A stretch of 64,000 nucleotides of DNA from Platanthera guangdongensis (Eukaryota > Streptophyta > Magnoliopsida > Asparagales > Orchidaceae). Each line of letters starts with the position of its first letter. Positions within the stretch are counted from its first letter, which is position 1. The position numbers and the translations under genes are program-made. Shown here piece after piece: positions 62,075 through 64,000 of the stretch. Below the pieces are notes generated by a model. It was not told the DNA's origin, ran no database searches, and saw only the letters and a list, made by a program, of their open reading frames with translations. The stretch covers positions 116,795,895-116,859,894 of the forward strand of contig CM077160.1 of NCBI GenBank assembly GCA_039583875.1. The letters are read 5' to 3'.

Positions 62075-64000
62075 TTTGTGTGGTCTCCGGAGTGCGAACA
62101 GGCTTTTGAAGAGTTGAAGAGGCGGTTGACTATGACGCCTATTTTATGTTCGCCAAGTGGAACCGAAGGGTTCGAGATCTATAGTGATGCTTCGGGTAGT
62201 GGTTTGGGCTGTGTTCTACTACAACATGGGAGAGTGATTGCCTATGGTTCACGACAACTAAAGGTTCATGAGAGGAATTATCCGGTCCACGAATTGGAGT
62301 TAGCGGCCGTGATATTTACTCTAAAGCTTTGGAGGCACTATCTGTATGGTGTGAAGGTCGATATTTACACCGATCATAAGAGCTTGAAGTACCTGTTGGA
62401 TCAAAAGGATTTGAACATGAGGCAGCGGAGGTGGATGGAGTTCTTAGGGGACTACACCTTCAAGATACATTATATGCCTGGGAAGGGAAATGCAGTGGCA
62501 GATGCGTTGAGTCGTAGGATTCCCGCACAAGCCAACTGGTTATCGGTACATGATGAGAGATTGGTCCATGAGTTGGAGACTTTGGAGATATCTTGTGTTG
62601 ACAAGCAATCTAGTGCTGAGGCGAAACTGTTTTGGACAGAGGTGCAGTGTGACCTAGCTGATAGAGTTCAGCGGGCTTTGGTTCAGGACAATAGCATGAA
62701 GCAAATTTTGGATGAGTCGTTGGATGGGTCAAATTCCCAGTTTGCTGTTGAAGATGGCTTGCTAAGGAAGGACGGTCACCTATGCGTCCCTAGTGCGGAT
62801 AATATTCGGGAGGAATTGATGTATGAGGCTCATCATACCAAGTACTCGATCCACCCGGGAAGCACGAAGATGTATAGAGACATGAAGAAATTATTCTGGT
62901 GGCCGGGTTTGAAGAAGGATGTAGCACTTTATGTGGCCAAGTGTCGCACTTGTGCATTGGTGAAGGCGGAATGCCAGAAGCCCGGAGGTTTCTTGAAGTC
63001 CCTTCCTATCCCAGAATGGAAATTTGACGACATATCTATGGATTTTGTGCATGGTTTGCCGAAGTCACAGAGGGGAAACGACACCATTTGGGTGGTCGTG
63101 GACAGGTTGACAAAGGTGTCACACTTTATTCCGAACAGGAAAGAGGATCCGGTGGAAAAGTTAGCCAAACTCTACGTGGATAATATTGTACGATTGCATG
63201 GTGTGCCCCGCAGTATTGTTAGTGACCGAGATGGACGCTTTACGTCGAAGGATTGGAGGTTGGTGCATAGTATGTTGGGAACTAAGCTGAGTTTCAGCAC
63301 AGCCTTCCATCCACAGACGGATGGTCAGACCGAGAGGGTCAACAGGACTATGGAGGGCATGCTTCGCATGTGCGTCCTAGATTTCAGAAAGCATTGGGAG
63401 GATCACCTGTATATGGTGGAGTTTGCGTATAACAACAGCTTTCAGGCAAGTATTGGAATGACGCCTTTCGAAGCCTTGTACGGGAGGAAGTGTCGTACGT
63501 CGTTGTCTTGGTTGGAGGCAGGCGAATCGAAGCTATATAAACGTCAAGCGGTGGAAGACGCCACTTCAATGGTGCGTACAATTCAGGAAAGGTTGAAGAT
63601 CGCTCAGGACAGGCAGGCAAAGTATTACAACGCCAAGCATAGGAACGTGGATTTCAATGTTGGCGACATGATGTATCTGAAAATCAAGTCGTTCAAGGGT
63701 GTATCGCGGGTTCGACGCTTGAAAAATCTGAGTCCGAGATACCTTGAACCATTTGAAATCCTGGAGCGTGTTGGCGAGGCGGCGTATAGATTGAAGCTGT
63801 CGGCGGAATTGAGTGGGCTGCATGACGTGTTCCACATGTCGGTGTTGCGTAAGGCAGTGCAAGAGCCTTCGCAGATCATTACGGACAATCAAGTATCGGT
63901 TAATTATGAGTTGACCACAAGGGTCAAGCCGGTACGTATTGAAGATGTTGCAGTCAAACGACTCCACAACATGGATATCCGTATGATTAAAGTCCGATGG
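62075..64000 (+). CDS. Gyp-I RNase H, integrase and start of chromodomain (open to window end)
   Basis: In the same frame as the RT, open for 642 codons to the last base. RNase H acids: IYSDASGSGLG, HELELAAVIF, IYTDHKSLKYL and AVADALSRR. Integrase zinc finger: EAHHTKYSIHPG with CRTCALVK. Core acids: DDISMDFVHGLP, SIVSDRDGRFTS and TDGQTERVNRTMEG, all intact. GMTPFEALYGRKCRTSLSW, FNVGDMMYLKIK and HDVFHMSVLRK follow. The last codons (PVRIEDVAVKRL) begin a chromodomain as in Tekay/Del elements. The separate stop at 62072 is the only break between this part and the RT. Confidence 0.93.

Larger units (their letters stand above)
57272..64000 (+). mobile_element. Gyp-I: Ty3/Gypsy chromovirus, runs off the window
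   Basis: A 1996-bp 5' LTR (TGTAAC...GTTACA), primer-binding site, gag, a 77-bp intron-like segment, protease, RT, RNase H, integrase and the beginning of a chromodomain at the window edge. It inserted into Ath-H. Stops exist in gag (59827, 60246) and one in pol (62072); otherwise pol is open, so this is a fairly young copy. Confidence 0.92.

Overview
The window is a nuclear segment of a flowering-plant genome made almost entirely of LTR retrotransposons. The Copia elements include Sirevirus-like ones with very long LTRs and an extra ORF after pol. The Gypsy elements include Athila-like and chromovirus types. Most copies are broken by stops, frameshifts, truncations and nested insertions. I see no convincing intact host gene. 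The species cannot be named from the sequence. A run of exactly 500 N (28870-29369) marks an assembly join, so order across it is uncertain.

Layout. 1-6832: Sire-A, a Sirevirus-like Copia element (end of pol, ORF3, 3' LTR), which abuts 6833-9164: Cop-D1, a minus-strand Copia copy. 9165-10330: an LTR remnant of the same D family in the opposite orientation. 10331-18738: eroded sequence holding a gag scrap, LTR-like DNA, a long TGTAACATCC-type Gypsy LTR-like block, a tandem pair of tRNA-derived SINEs and two unrecognised coding remnants. 18739-28869: Sire-B, with 5' LTR, PBS, gag, pol and ORF3 up to the gap. 29370-31060: Cop-F, a Copia fragment. 31065-32660: a large inverted array of about 20-bp repeats. 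33441-40267: Cop-D2, nearly complete but dead. 40268-47363: Cop-E, minus-strand Copia without a recognisable gag, containing a solo Sirevirus LTR (Sire-C, 42265-44525) with a perfect 5-bp target duplication. 47496-53105: Gyp-G, minus-strand chromovirus. 53106-57271: Ath-H, minus-strand Athila-like pol and ORF3. 57272-64000: Gyp-I, a plus-strand chromovirus whose 5' LTR starts inside Ath-H and which runs off the window.

How the parts relate. In Sire-A and Sire-B a family-specific palindrome array plus a TATA box sits between pol and ORF3, and the same palindrome fills the U3-like part of that element's LTR. This looks like a second, internal promoter for ORF3 under the same control as the LTR. 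In Gyp-I a 77-bp GT...AG segment separates gag from pol. It contains the gag stop, and its removal puts gag and pol in one frame, so splicing may set the Gag to Gag-Pol ratio. The inverted array at 31421-32660 could fold into a very long hairpin. Post-pol ORF3s of similar type occur in both Copia (Sire-A, Sire-B) and Gypsy (Ath-H) elements.
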